Assembly: GCF_963678635.1 (NCBI RefSeq)
Contig: NC_087066.1
Location: forward strand, 57,802,312 to 57,866,311
Source of the DNA: Symsagittifera roscoffensis
Taxonomy: Eukaryota; Xenacoelomorpha; Acoela; Convolutidae
Length of the DNA: 64,000 bases
Direction: 5' to 3'
The translations under genes were made by a program, and so were the position numbers. Each line of letters starts with the position of its first letter. Position 1 is the stretch's first letter. Shown here one piece after another: positions 11,901-26,900 of the stretch. Below the pieces are notes generated by a model that was given only the letters and a program-made list of their open reading frames with translations, did not search any database and had not been told where the DNA came from.

Positions 11901-14900
11901 GAACAAATCGGTTTGCAATGAGTTCAAGCGATCAAACTTTGAAATCCTTACTGCTGATTTGTAGAGCGAGTAAGTTCGCAAAAACGGCGAAGTTTTTCTA
12001 CGCAAATTTCTTGAACAATGAAACTTTGAATTATTTCAAAGTTTTTCAGAGAGCGAATGGGTTTGCGAAAAGATCATATTTTTCTATGTAATCTTTTAGA
12101 GCAATGAAACTTTGAAACATTTCAATTTATTTCAGAGACCAAATTCGTTTGCGAAAAGTTAATGACAAGCGAGCTAATCAAGCGATGAAACGTTGAAATA
12201 TTTCAAGTTATTGCAGAAAGCGAATTGGTTCGCAAGAAATCAACCTTTTCTATGCAAGCGTTTTGAGCAAAGAAACTTCGAAGCATTTCAAATTAATCAT
12301 AGACCGAAACGTTTCACGAAAAAATATTCTTTGTTTGCAAGCTTGTCGAGAGATTAAACTTTAAAATATTTCAAGTTATTTCATTGCGCGAATTGGTTTG
12401 CAAAAACTTAATTTCTGTAAGCATGGATGTTGCTGTCCTTAGTTTAATCGTTTGACACTAAAATGAATCTTTAAACGCCAAATTTTGGACAAAAATACTT
12501 TCTAGCCTTGAAGTTGAATCAAGTTTATCTTGTCTGAAGACTTTTTCCGAAAAAATTCTAGAATTTACCAGACTTTAGAATGTTTCAAAGCTCTAGAAAA
12601 TTCTTGGACTTATCTTAAACGTTGAGCCTAAAGAAATTTCCAAAACCAAATTAAAACAATGCGCGCAGTTAAACATTGTGTCCATAGCGCATTCCGACTT
12701 TCATTTAATATATAAGATATAAAATTAAACTCGTTTTCTTACTACAATGTTTGAAGGCGTCTTTGCTTGTTTTTGTTTTGATATAATTGCTGTGATTATA
12801 AAAAAAATATTGCTCATTTTAAGGACAAACAAAACGCACACTTTGCAAGACCTGATAATCTCTTACTACTGGTTTCAAATGATGTAAAAGAGTAAATTCT
12901 ATTGTTCGTATTTCCAGAATCAAGCGGGAACTTATAATTTGTTCAATGGGATGGTATGAAAATTTGCGGAAATTCAAGTTCTACCTGTGAGGCGATTGTA
13001 GGGTTGGAAGAAAAGGAAGCGCCACTTCCGTGAAAAGATAGAGACGAGGATGAGTGAAAGTCAAGAGAGCGATAGTCTAAAGAGGAGAGAGAGGTCTGCT
13101 GAGACCACGACGCGGACGAAGAGGGAGAGCCAGAGAATGGAGCTGGTCCAAACTGCAGGGAGGATGGAAGAGAAGACAGTAATCGACTTCTAACTGTCTC
13201 AATCACGGAGACGTAAAGACTGAAACAAAGATAAACCGCTGCTTTGCCAGAAAATGCGATCTTATTTAAACCTTGAGTGATTTATAGTGTTAATTTTTCG
13301 TATATCAAAAGGCTCAGAAAATGATTATTTCCGGCAACTAAATCAGATTCGACTCTTCATCATTCGATTAATTAAATCTCTTGCGCTCAAAGTCTGGACC
13401 GTATGGTTATATTTTTGACCGCTTGTCCGATTGAGAAATTATCATCTTCTGACCTTTTAGACATGCGAAAAAACGCCATGAACTTTATGAATTTAAAATC
13501 CTACGAAAAAACGTATGACGTTAAATGCCTTAAAAGGCGTTTTCTAATTAATTACAATATGACCAGGAGATTGACTGAACAATGAGCATTTCAAGGTTTA
13601 TTGTGCATACATTGTTGACTAACAACTTCATGGGCAAGTAAAAACTATGACAAAGAAAGTTCATCTACAACATCGTTGATCAAGCAATCATGTGGACGTT
13701 TCAAAAAGATTTTTCAACTATCTTCTCCCTATCATTACTTGATCAGCTATCGATTTTTTAGATAAATTTTCCTTGCCATTGTTAGTTGCCAATGCAGTTG
13801 TTGGTCAACAATGTATGCACAATAAACCTTGAAATGCTCATTGTTCGTCCACGATGTATGTATTAAACATTCAAATAATTTCATTAATTTTCTATTAATT
13901 GTCTATTTCAAAAAAGAAAAACTATCTGGAAAATACAAGCCGATAAATTGTCAGGCATCATTTCGTCAAGAAATAATAACGTTTTTACTCAAGACCGGAC
14001 ATTAAACCAGGAAGCAAGTATTTAGTATCTCGACAAATTGGTTATTATCGAGTAATAAACTGTTCGATAAAAATAACACAAGCAAAATTTTACATTAACT
14101 TAGCAACAAAAGCTTATATTTGAGAAGAAAAAAGACTAGTAATATGCGTTGCATGTGTATTCAAAGACGTTCTTGGCAGAACCTTGTATCAAACCTTGTT
14201 CAAGGATTGACATCAGTAGCAAAACGTCTGAGAAGCAAATAAACCAATAGGCGAAGCTGCACGAAGCAAACAAGCAAGAAAACGGTAAAAATCAGCTCTA
14301 GAAAAAGAACAAGGTGAGACAAGGAAAAAATCAGCATTGAAAATTAAAACAATTGCAATGAGCCGGAATCGAATCTCCGACCTGTAAATTGAAAAACACA
14401 CGCACACAAAACGTTTCTCGGCCACGAAACGATGCAAAAGGGGGCCACTAGGTAGACATAAAATAAGCCGAAACCGAATAAGTCGAAATAAGAAGACTGG
14501 TTGTAATTTTACCAAATCGATTTGTTAAAATTTCGTTTATTGTCTTCTTATTTCGACTTATTCGGTTTGGTAAAATTACAACCAATGTAAAAAGTATTCG
14601 GCCCAATTTTTAAAATGCTCAGACACTTAGCAACTACAGTAAATTTTTTTTGCACCAAAAATTAAATGATTCTTAGATCTGGCAACTAAGCCGGCAAAAC
14701 ATAAGCAGACAAATTATAGGCCGAAATTTTTTTCAACCGGAACTTTTACCGTTTGAAACAAAAAAAAAACAGTTCCTGGTCAGATTCGAACCCAATTTGG
14801 TTTTGGAGGGTAGTTTCGAAAAGAAGTGAGATTCACAAAAAAGGTCAACATGCCAAAAAATGGCCTTTTCCTCAGGCTGCAGATTTTTAAAAATACGGCG

Positions 14901-17900
14901 TATACAAGGAAGATTCCCGCAACCAGTTCTTTCAATTTATCCCCTAACCTCAGATTTAGGTGGGTAATTTCCAAGAAAAACAAAAAGTTCCAAAAAATGT
15001 TTCACCAAACAGAAACTAACACTATCCACCAATGAAGGAGCAACAGAAGCTACTAATTTGTCTATGCGTGAAAATATACCAAAAACGCCACCAAAAGAGC
15101 CTTTTAAATGCATCTTATTTAAAACAAACAAATTTAGCTGCCTAGTGGATTCGAGCCACAGCCTTAGAAAAAAAGTAAGCCCGTATTGAAACACCAAGGT
15201 AGAAATTTTCAGCCTTATCTAAGCCTTATAAAAATGATCGAGTCTTACTAAATTGTCGAGCCTAAGATGATCACTACCTCTTGCTGTTTTCGAAGGTGAC
15301 ATCATTTGTAACTTGCTCGGCTGAAGGCCTCTTATTGGGATCCTAAAACATCAAATTAAAACTACAAAGTAAGACAATTTTTTAATTAAAATAAGTATTT
15401 AATAGCCTTCAACGCTACAATCATTACACAAGGTAGTGAAAACTGTGGAATAACGAGTCATTTTTGCGAAAGCAATAAGTCAGAAATCATAATAACATCT
15501 TCAGTTACGAACATGAAGAAGAGACTATTGAACATAGCCAATCGAAATTTGGAAAAGAGTAATGAACGCAAGTATACAGGAAAAAAAACGCTGACTTTGT
15601 TAAAAAAACTTAACTTTCGAACTTCAATGGAAAAAATAGATGCCCTTTAAGCTCTTTGAATTTCTAGAACAATTTATGATTCGCACTTTTTGATAATATC
15701 AACCCAAATTGAGAAAACTGGATCAACAGGTAAAGTTTTTAATCCGCTGGAAATCTAAAAATCAAATTCCACTTTCGAAACTAGAAATCGTTCACGTTTT
15801 TTTTTCGCCATTTTCACGTTCGTATTTGGAGAGTGCTATTTGCGTCACTTTCAGCAGATGAAATTCAATTGAACTCAAAAAGTGCATACATACCTAAAAG
15901 CATTCATAAATGCATCAATTTGTATAAATGCGTATCTGGAGTTAATACAGCATTTTAAGACTTTTCCTGAAAAAAAAAACAAACAAAAATCAGCAAGATC
16001 TATATAAGAGTTTTCACTAATTTCATTACTTTTAACAAATTGCCAACTTTTTAATGAAGATGTAGCTAGACCATATGCTGTATAATCAATATATATTGCC
16101 TCTAAAATATGCTATTTTGGTTGATTCGCACTAAAATATTTGAAAAAAGCGAACTGACCATATAACACTACTACGCTGGCAAGCTCGCTTGAAAAAACAT
16201 AGGCCACATTGAATCTTAACAGCAAGAGCAAAAAATCTTCATTTAAACCTTCATTTTCATAGATTTGTATGATCACAATGAATATTCATTGCAGCTATGA
16301 TTTGAGACAAGGCAAAAATGACATATGAAACAACATCTCGCAAAAAGTTGGATCTGCAGTCTTCTACCAACGTCGCTTTAAAAAATCCTTCCAAAAACAG
16401 GGTGCTGAGTTGGCTTAAAAATTTTGGGCTTCATGGTAAATTAGAACTGATTGACTATTCAGATATAATAGCTTTTTACGCTGCAGACAGTAAATGGTAA
16501 GAGATAAATGCAGTTTTGAACTCAACAAGTGGCAGTTTCCTGCAATTTGGTATTTGCTACCGCCCGTGGAGAATTTTGTCGCATATCTCTTGATTACGGA
16601 TAGAAGCAGTTAGAATGGGTAGAAATCAGAAAAGGTAGAATGCAAGTTCGAACTATATGACTTACAGTGTTGAGCATTTTGTCCACTAGGTCCCAAAGTG
16701 GCTTCGAATAGACTTCCCTATTCACTCCTTCTACCTGTATCTTTCCATGCACCACATCATGGGCCAGCCGGAGTGCATTCTAGAAACAAACCAACAAGAA
16801 CATAGCCAACAGACAGTCGGAAAAATGTTGATGAACGCATAAAAAGTTAACAAAATACTGACTTGTTTTTGTTTTTTTCTGGAAAAAATTCATTTTTCAA
16901 ATTTCAAAGACTTTTGAAACTAGAAGTCAATCATGTATTTCGTGACCTTTACATTCAATTTTGATTTTTGACGAAGAGGAGCTTAAAATAAAAAAAATCA
17001 GACTAAAAACAAGGATAGCCGATTGATGTACAAGAAGCACAGAATGATCCGACCAGAAAACCTATAGGTAATTAATATATAGTAACTACATCAGTTGATA
17101 AAGTGTTAATGAACACAAGGAACCCGAAAAACATGATTGACTTACTTTTAAAATATTTTCAACTTTCTAAGTTTGATGAAAAATAAATCACGTTGAGCTT
17201 CTTTGGTTTTCGAGAATCTTTTATGATTGCATTTTTTCTACACAGAGGCAAAGCTGTACTTCGCAAACACTTGCGAGAAAACGACAAAAAAGCAGCTTCA
17301 TACAATTTTCTTTATATAAAATAGAAATAAGCCATGAATTAGTAAAACTTTGCTATGTATCGGATTCGAACCTGCCGCCTAGAGATTTAGAGTTTCACGC
17401 CCAGCCCTCTCGGCCACGGACGCTTAACCATAAGCAATAACTAATCACAAAATCAACTATATATGCATATAAATTGCCGATGCAATGCAGCAAAAATGGC
17501 ACCAAATACAATAGACACAATTTTGCAGGTAATAATTTGGAATATAACAAACCGAAGGCATCCGCACTAACGTTGCCTGTCATGAGGTCGAAAGCAAAAA
17601 AATATATGGTGTATAAATTACGCATTTTAAAAATTGCGAGATATAGTGAGTTAAAAAATTTCTAAAATCGTCTTTTTATTCTAGTTTTGTTGTTTGAAAA
17701 AAAATAGCTTTTTGCGGTTCATTTGGTGAATTAAAAATACACCAATTGTGTTAATGTATTACTATTCGAATTTCAAAGCGCATGCTATCAGACAGCCGTA
17801 AAAGCGCCAACAAAAGTGGCGCCAATATTTGCGACATAGGTCAGAAAAAAATAGTCTTACTATTAAACTACGCTCACTGAAGTTCACTAGTGTAATAAAA

Positions 17901-20900
17901 CAAGTACACAGCCGAAATAAGGTTGGAAAATTGTAACAGAACAAAGGAACCGGTAGGAAAATGGATGGAACGTTTTTCACGAAATTTCAACTTTCAAAAA
18001 AAGCAACATAGCAGGCTAAAGCTCTTAGAAATGTAAGAACTATTTAGGATTGACACTTACAATTTAAGAAAGCTGTATCAACGCGTAATTTTTTCATACC
18101 GCTGCAAAATCTAAGAAGTTGTTCACGTTTTTAGCGCTTCAACAGAAGCACAGCATTGCAATATATCGAAACGAAAATGAGACGGAAAAAAATGAATCGA
18201 GAAAAAAATTCAGAAAAAAAACAGTCAAGATACGCAACAAACAGCGATACGCAACAAACAGCAAAAAAAACAGCTTCAAGATTTTACCGAGCGGCCACAA
18301 AGCCAACAAAACGCAGAAAGAAAAAAAATCCACAAGAAAAGGTTGCTATAATATTTTGAGCAATTAAGTTTTGAAATTTTGAGCACATAAAAAATAAACT
18401 ACCTAAATTTTTGCGAAAAGCAATAATCAATTTTGCCCTTCGAGCGCCACAAAATAAGTTATCTAATCATAAAAAACGAAAAGATGTTAAATGTTAATGC
18501 ATTTCGAGTAACAAAACTCATCATCAGGACATATCTGAAGAATAAAATAACACTGTATAAAGAGCAATAAAATTACACACATTGGTAGCACCAGAAAGAC
18601 ATTTTATAAAAGTTAAGGAACTTCTGTGGAACTAAGTCAAAATAATATAAGACTAAACTAGGGCGAATAAAACTTTCAGGGGAACAAAAAAAGAGGAAAA
18701 TATACAAAGTCAGGGTAGGTAAGTTTACAAAATAGAGAAGCAAATCAAAATTCCCCGATGTGGCAACTAGGCCATCCAAACATACGCAAAAAGACCGACA
18801 AGTCAATTTTTCCCGAGAAAAATTCAATTTCATGCATGCTGAAAAAACCGCTACCTCTAGACCACGTAAGAAAGAGTGTCGAAGTTGTTGAGGTTCATTA
18901 CCAAAGCAACTTTAATTTCTTGCAGATATGTTAGAACAGTTGTTTAAGGGAAAAACTCTTGTTCCCTATTTCATGAAATTTTTTCTAATCAACTCAATGT
19001 GACATATTTAATTATCCCAATATGAGAAAACTGGATTAAAATGTTTTTTTTTTATGCGGGTTAATCTACAAATGAAACCCACTTTCAAAACGAATGGTAC
19101 CTCTCTATTTTTTGCGCTGTTTGCGTTTTTGGAGAGCGTAACTTGCATTTCTTTTAACACAAAGAAATGGATTGAACTTAAACAGAAATCAAACCGCTAA
19201 AAATCAAAGCTGAAAGAGCGTGAATGAACTTTAAACCTTTTTCCATGAAAAAAATCATCACGACCTTCAATGACGCTTGAACAGGTAGAAGGAATTATAT
19301 TGTCTTTCGCTGATAATGTAGCGCAAATTGACCTCTCGCAAATTATCCGCGGTCAAAAGAACTGTTTTTTTTTTTGCACACTATCTGCCTTAACCTACTG
19401 TTTTTCAGTCACACTCAATTACTTACATATTCGAAATTCACAATCTTGCAGTTTGAGGAAACCAGAATACTGCTTTTAAGGAATGTCTTCCCTACCACAC
19501 AGATTTGACATAGAGGCGAAGCTTCGCTTCGCAAACACTTGCGAGAACACGAAAAAAAGCAGATCTATAAAGTACAATAATTAAAATAAGCATCCAAACC
19601 CAGGCCACAAATAAAGCAGAAAACAGGCGCTATGCAATTTCCAATGCTTCAGTGCAATTTCCAAATAAGTGAACATCTTTAAGGGACACTTTTATTTGCG
19701 AGTTAGGTTTAAAAAAAGAAGGTTCGTAATAACACACTAAGCTGATCGCAAGTGTAAATATATATATACATTTTTTTCAACGGAACTCAATTTGTCAACA
19801 TGCTGTTTTTACGTGGACTCCGCTTTCTTCTCCGAGATACCTTTAGTTTCGCCAGTGCTTTTACCGAATTCTTTTTGCTTTTCCGGGATAGATTTTTATA
19901 TATTTGCAATAGGGGCTCTTTTCCATCCCCCTTTTGATTTTTTCTGAAATTGGTTTGATGAAAGCCTATTTAAAATGAGTTTTCATGTTATTAACTTCAT
20001 GCTCATCTAAACGTGTCAGCGAGAACAGGTGAACAACAATTTACAACATTTCTTACATGCAAAATGCCATGTGAACAGTTTTTGAACAGTTTTTGCTTTG
20101 TTATTTTACGAGGGCAGTGGGAATTTGGAAAAGAGCCACAATGGGCATTGCCGTTAGTTGTGACACCTTAATTATCATTGTGATCTCTTACAGTGGCGTC
20201 GAAGCTCTTCTTGAGGGTCATAAGTTCAAACAACACACACCCACACGCCCAAATGTCACTCTTCTGGTCATATCTAAAAGCAAAAAAATATAACAGTAAG
20301 ATAGAAAAAAAGAAGATCTTAAGTCATCAAATTTATTGAAGAATTATTCTCACACATTTTTTCCAATAAGAATTACTGCATTAAACTTTGAACAACAATA
20401 GTCAGTTAAGAGATCATTACAATAAATTAATGAAAATAGCCAGCTAAGAAATTATTACTCATTTCCATTTATCATTTTTGCTTCCTTTCCTTTACACACG
20501 CAAGAAGAAAACAGTTTACAAAATTGAATTATTAAAAACTGAAAATCTGAGTAATATCGGGATGATGTAAATGAAGCAATGTCATTTAAGGCAGCCCCAA
20601 ATATTTTTTTCTCTAGTTACAAATTGTTTTCTCTTCAAATGTTTAACATTATAGGTAAAAATGCAATTCACGCTGTTGTTTATTTCAAACTTACCAGGTT
20701 GATTAAATGGATATCAGCCCCGGTAACAGGGTCAATGTTTTGCTAGATTTATTTTTAAATTCTCAAATTTTGTGGCACAATAAATCCATTTAGGGGATAA
20801 TCACCGAAAATACGCTCATTATCTTTTTTTTTACCAGGTTGAAGCTTTTAAAACTTTCTTCATCTTCAAAAAAAGTTCATGAGCTGCTCATGAAGGGAAG

Positions 20901-23900
20901 ATGAAGAAACGAAACAGAGAAAATATTAATGACTCAACTGAACTTTTTTTCGAAAAAATAAACAAAAATATAATACCATTTACAATTAATTCAGTTTCAG
21001 AAAATTTACATTGAACCTTCTTGATAAAGTTGACCCGCATCGAAAAGATCTGACGAACTAAATAACTAATAACAGAATGCAACTAACACGAGGCCCTGCA
21101 TCAGTTCAGGTGACATGTAGTAGGGAGTGCCAACCACCTGGAACAAAACACACATTAGAAATGGCAGCAGTCAACACCAAACACAAACATAGTTCAACCT
21201 TATTTTTTTTTTAATTTTCGTCGATTTCCAATCTCATCAATTCAGAAGAGAACCAACCAGGTAGTTGAAAGGTTCTTATTTCTGTTAGTGAGCAAAAATG
21301 ATACACATAATCGAAACGAAGCTTCGCACCACTTGCGATACAACACATACATGACAAACTAACCGACAAAAAGCCGAGATAAAAGCCGTAGAAAAAAATA
21401 TGAAAAAAAGGATCTACCTCAAAATTCATCTTTGTCTTGAATTTGCCTTGAATATAAAGTCCTCTAAAAAAGTTTGCCAAAAATTAAAACAATTGAATGT
21501 TAAATCATAGTCAACAAAAAGTTGGAAAAGAGTGTAGGAGCGCAAGAAGACAAAAAAAACACTGCCTATTTTCAATGAAAAATCTCAACTTTTGAATTTC
21601 AAAGAAACAAATAGATGGCTTTGAACCTCTGAAAACAAAGCGGAAATAAAGCCGACAATTCTAAAGTTCAAGTAGCCTTCACAAAAAATAAATGAAAAAT
21701 TTTTGCTCCTCAAATAAACCAAAGATATTGCTAAGACGATATTACGATAATGGGGCACTTAGCAAAGTGGTAAGGCGTTCACTTTAGAATCGTCAGATCG
21801 TGTAATCGATCCCATACCATGGCAATGATAGTGTGTGAGGACGAGCTCTCAATTGACCTCTAGCTTCAGGTCTACCACAACCTGACCAAATTTGGCTGCA
21901 ATAGTGGTACCACTTGAAAGTTCTAGACGCACAAAAACAGCCTTGAGTCGCAAAAAAGAGCTTCGCTCAACAAAATAACACTGTCTGGATTGTGGGGAGA
22001 TAATACAAATGGACTATCCTCGACAGGACTGTTAAAGCCTATTGATAGCTCCTCTGCGGTTCGCAGGAACTACAATTATATAATCATCTGAAACCTATTA
22101 AGCCTAAAAACAACAAATACAACATACACTTGAATCAGAACTGGTAAATTTACAATTGCTATAAAAACAAACTTCCAATAGTACAGATATTTAAAATGCA
22201 GACATGCTCAAAACTTGCCTGTTAGCTGACGAAAGCACGGATAGAGAGAAATGATCAGCAATTTCAGTCATTCTATGAACAAAATTAATTACCGGAAAAA
22301 AAACCTTTTAAAAGCTTTTTGAAATTTTTAATGTCCTTGAAGCACGACTGAAAGGTCTTTAAAATTATATATCACTCAACCCAGTCCGATGATTATTTGT
22401 GATTTTGCGTGGAAAACAAAAGAAAAACCTAAAACACACCTGAATACAAAGTTCCTCCCCATTTTCAATGGTTGGAACAATAATGAGTTTTGAAAAATAA
22501 ATTACCACGGGATTCAGATCTCAGTCATCCTCAAACAACCAATTAATATGGAAGAGTGGTGGAACTGCCACACGCGATGAAACTGAAATTAGGTCCAATA
22601 GCAATTGCTTGGTAATAAGACGACAGTCTAGAAATACTAAACTTCTTGATTATTCTTGGTTGCTAGCGGCTTCTGAGCCAATCTCACACACTGTATCAAT
22701 GACTGACAACTTTATATGGCTATGAATTCGAACCAAGTTTAACGTACACGAATTCTGGCTCGAATGACTCCATTTGACTCCATTTTCAAAATTTCACCAT
22801 TTTCACCAAATTTGACTGAACTACTTCAACTGTAGTACAGACATGTGCCACTGGAACTTGAAGAAGCCAAAACCATTAACCAATAAATTGAAAAATACAT
22901 GCTATAAACTGCCAATACTACGCAACTAAAGTGCCACCAAAACAATAAGCATCGTCTCTTTAAAAGACGATTTTATAAAAAAAAAACAGGTTTGCTTCAT
23001 AATGCCGGTGCTTTTTTACTCACCGTCTGAGCCATGTGCGAATTTCCTTCAAGTCTTTTACTGATGCCAAAGTCGCCCAGTTTCAGCAGGGGTCCCAATG
23101 TCTCTTTCTCAGACCCAGCCCCTCCTCCGACTTCTTCACCTGCAGATGCGCCAGTGGTGGTGATGAAGATGTTCATGGTCTTGATGTCCCTGTGGAGAAT
23201 GGGGATGGCGTGTATGTGACTCACGGCCGCCATCAATTGATAAAAGAACCAGGTCACAGTCTAAAAAACACAATCACCATAACGTCACAAGGTCAGGGCG
23301 GGTTCGATTCCCGCTACTGCGCCGTGAAAGTTGCATCAAATTTATCTACTTACCAACACTCACGCCAACTTAACTAAATAAAATGAAACATACCGTCTTA
23401 AAGTATGCAGACGAACTTACATATTAAAAAAAGCATACTTTCCAGATAATTGGGTAATTGACCATGCCTAAGCCAGCAATTAGCTGTGACTTAGCCGGCA
23501 AGGACTTCACGGACATATCATGCGAAAGGATTCACGGACATATCATGCACCCAGCAGAGACATGCTTTAGTCGGCCTTACTTGAACTGAGGTGACTGTTC
23601 ATTTTCCAGAGACATGAAAAAGATTCGCGTACCAAACTGTAACGATAAACTATTTATATTTTGCACTACCGTATATCTGTCTTCTCAGCCAATTGAAAGG
23701 TTTTAACAGTTCCCAGCAAAATGGAGAAATCTGTTACTGATATCAATATCCGTAACCCCTATGGTACTTAGTAACAAATATCCGCTTCTTAGAAAACTAA
23801 ATCAACGATGAAGCACATAAGCGGATAATGATACCACTAACAAATTTCCACATTTTGCAATGGCGGAGGGAGATGAACTCTAAACGAGATCCCGCCGAGA

Positions 23901-26900
23901 TACAACTAGAGATCTACTCACTTGTTCGCTGAGTGGATATGTGGCTCTGCCAATGAACTTCTGCAAATCGCCCCCTAAAATCACGCAGAAAGTTGACTCA
24001 CTTATTGTCCAGTATTCGATGTTTTTAACGCAAAATTAGGTACCCTGAGGAAAATTTGTTAGGATTAAAAGATACATCTTCTATATAAAATCCCTGATTT
24101 CAAACGCACAAAAATTAAAGTCAAAAAAGGAAGCATTTATTTCTCCCTAAGTCACAACAAACATCATCAGCATAAAACAAATTTAAGTTTACAAGAAATT
24201 AAAAATTTATAGCAAAATTATAAGCACCAGACTTAAGAGTGGATAGCCAAAAAAGGCACAGAGATTGCCCACTACAAGTCTACTCATTAAGCATATCGAT
24301 GAAAATTTCAACTTCATCTTTCCTAAAATTCAATAAAACCGCCATATCTCGAAAAATACAACAAATTGAGACGTCATGTTTTCAACCAAGATTCGCAAGC
24401 TTAGTGCAATTGTCTCACAGCATTAAATCAAATGGGTAAAAACTTTACAAAGCTTTGAAAACTTTTTAAAATGTCTAAAACCAAGAATTTTTCGAAAGCA
24501 ATCATAGAAATCTCGATGTCCCGAAAACTACAAGGATTTGATAGGTCATATTTTCAGCCAAGAATTGCATAATTAACCATTGGTTTGAATTTTGTATTCA
24601 ATCGAAATATAACTAGTTGAATATGTATGTTACCAAAACGTTAATTCCTAATATAAAGTTTTCTTAAAGTTTGTGAACCAAACAAGATTCTTCAAGTTTA
24701 GTCATTTTTTCTATATTTGAGGGTAACAAATCATTTTCTCTCATTATGTGTAGCAATTTTGCACCTCTACTGGCTAGCGAAGATAATTTGGTCTTCTTTT
24801 TACAGAAAGTAGAACATATATGGACTGTTTCTATTTTCGTGTATTATATGCAACGTTTCAGAGCGAAAAAAAACGAACTGAGAATAAATGTCGCATTGCC
24901 GCAATTCGTGTCCTAATTTAGCTTTTATTTGGTGAATGTACTGGTTAATGGTTAAACGACAACTGATATCTGCAATTACGTCAAGGTATTTAGATGAAGC
25001 CATCTCAACGCGAACAGTTTTTACAGTTAACAAGATTGCTCGTATAGCAGCAATTTTCCGAATGCACTTTAAAGTCAAAGTGTTTGGTTGAATAATTGTA
25101 AAAATAATCGAAAAAAAATAGAAAAACATTTTTTTCATGTTTTTCTTTATTTCATCCTCCCACACGCTATATAAAAAACAAAGCATCTAGTTTTGTTAAA
25201 ATGGGACTAAAATGCAGGCCTCAATTCAATTTGAAACGCACCCATTTGCCGCTTAAGTGTGTAATAAGAACGCAACTTATCGAGCTTTAATTATCTAAAA
25301 TTGGCCAACTTAACGATTTGCAAATCCCCGTAACTTTACGAAAAATATTTACAAGGTAAATATATTTTTTTCAAACTTGAACTCTTGAATATCTTTCAGA
25401 TGATATTAAAAACATTCCATCATAAATGCTAAGCTAATAATCAAAAATTGACTGCAAAAAAATACGCCCCAAGCATTAATATTCCGCACTTTCTTCGAAA
25501 GTCGGAATAATGAAATAAAAGTTGCTAATGTAATAAGATTGGTTGATAAAAAAAACTTTATAATGATATTTAAAGGTATGTTAAGCATTAAGCAAAAAGA
25601 TTTAACTACGAACGCATTTAACGTAAGCAAAAAAATTTGCTTGCACAAAAATATTTATATATGTTTATGGACAAATTTGAATTTGAAATTTGTTGGAAAT
25701 CAGTTCAACTCATTCAAAAAAAATCTTAGAGTGTTACACTCAATTTCTATCGAAACAAAGGAATAAGATACAAGAAAGTTGATGGAAAAATCTTTTGGCC
25801 GCTTTAAATCTAAAACTTTAGATATAAGTTAAAGGTTTAACAAGGTCAAGGGATGATCTAATAAATACTCTGATTTAAAATGCGAAAGAGTCTAGTTTGA
25901 GTGGCAAGATGAGCGAAATTTTAATTAGTTAGTAAATTAGGCATAACCGACAAAAAATCGCCAAAAAATAACCGAACAGATCATGCCAAAAAAACTTCAA
26001 AGAATGAATAACAAAACAAAAAAATCAGAGTAATCAAACCAATTCTGAAAACTATTTCTGGTACCTGATTTGGTGTGAAAGGGTTTTTTAAAAAAACTAA
26101 TGTGGTCGGCACAAACCACAAAATGGTTTAAAAAACCAAACTGGGTCGGAACGAAAAGTTTGGACTGGGTCGGAACAAAATTTTAGAATAAACTAAAGCA
26201 CACACGAAGACAGAAGTGGTCGGCAAAAAACATGTGTCGTTAAAAATCTTATTTTCGATATACATTTTCGACATTTGACAAATGAGAAAAAAATTAGATG
26301 GAGCAAACCAACTTAAATTTTAAAACAAAGGCGAAGCTTTAACTTCGCAACAACTAGCGAGAAAACAACAAAAAGCACCTCTATAAAGTGCAATAAGAAA
26401 AAGTAGAATTAAGGCTCGAATTAGTAAAAATTCGGCTACATCTCGGATTCGAACCTACTACTTACTGCGACTTAAAAATTAAGAGTCTTACGCACTAACC
26501 GCTCAACCGCGAACGATTAATTAATACCAAGCACTAGCCACAAAGTTCAGCGGAACATTTTTTCTACTTTTTTTTTTCAATTTCATTTTCGAAAAGACGC
26601 TATGATAAAATGTTGAAGCCTAATTTAGCTGTGATTAAACTACGTTTTCACAATTTATTTCACTACCACATTATTATTTAAAGAAGCACCCTTTGTTACG
26701 ACGGAACACATCGAATTTTGGTATCTTAGTTTCTTATCTTTTGTACGTAGTGTCAGTAATTTACCATTGGCGTACTCCATCTCGATGAGTAGCATGGGCT
26801 GCTCTGGGGGATACGAGTGGAAGTGGGTGAGGTACTGCACTATGTTGGGGTGGGGAGGGAGGGAGGAGAGGATCTCTACTTCGGAAAGAGCTGCCTGCTG

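Noticed and set aside
14213-14515. 100-codon - strand frame
   Set aside because: It overlaps a SINE head and the interleaved inverted repeats.
18119-18367. Overlapping frames on both strands
   Set aside because: The sequence is A-rich simple DNA, so frames are open by composition.
23034-23377. + strand frames over NEK9 exon 4
   Set aside because: They are complements of the kinase exon on the opposite strand.
24800-25186. 128-codon - strand frame with a hydrophobic N-terminus
   Set aside because: It lies in NEK9 intron 2, matches no family I know, and has no splice or composition support.
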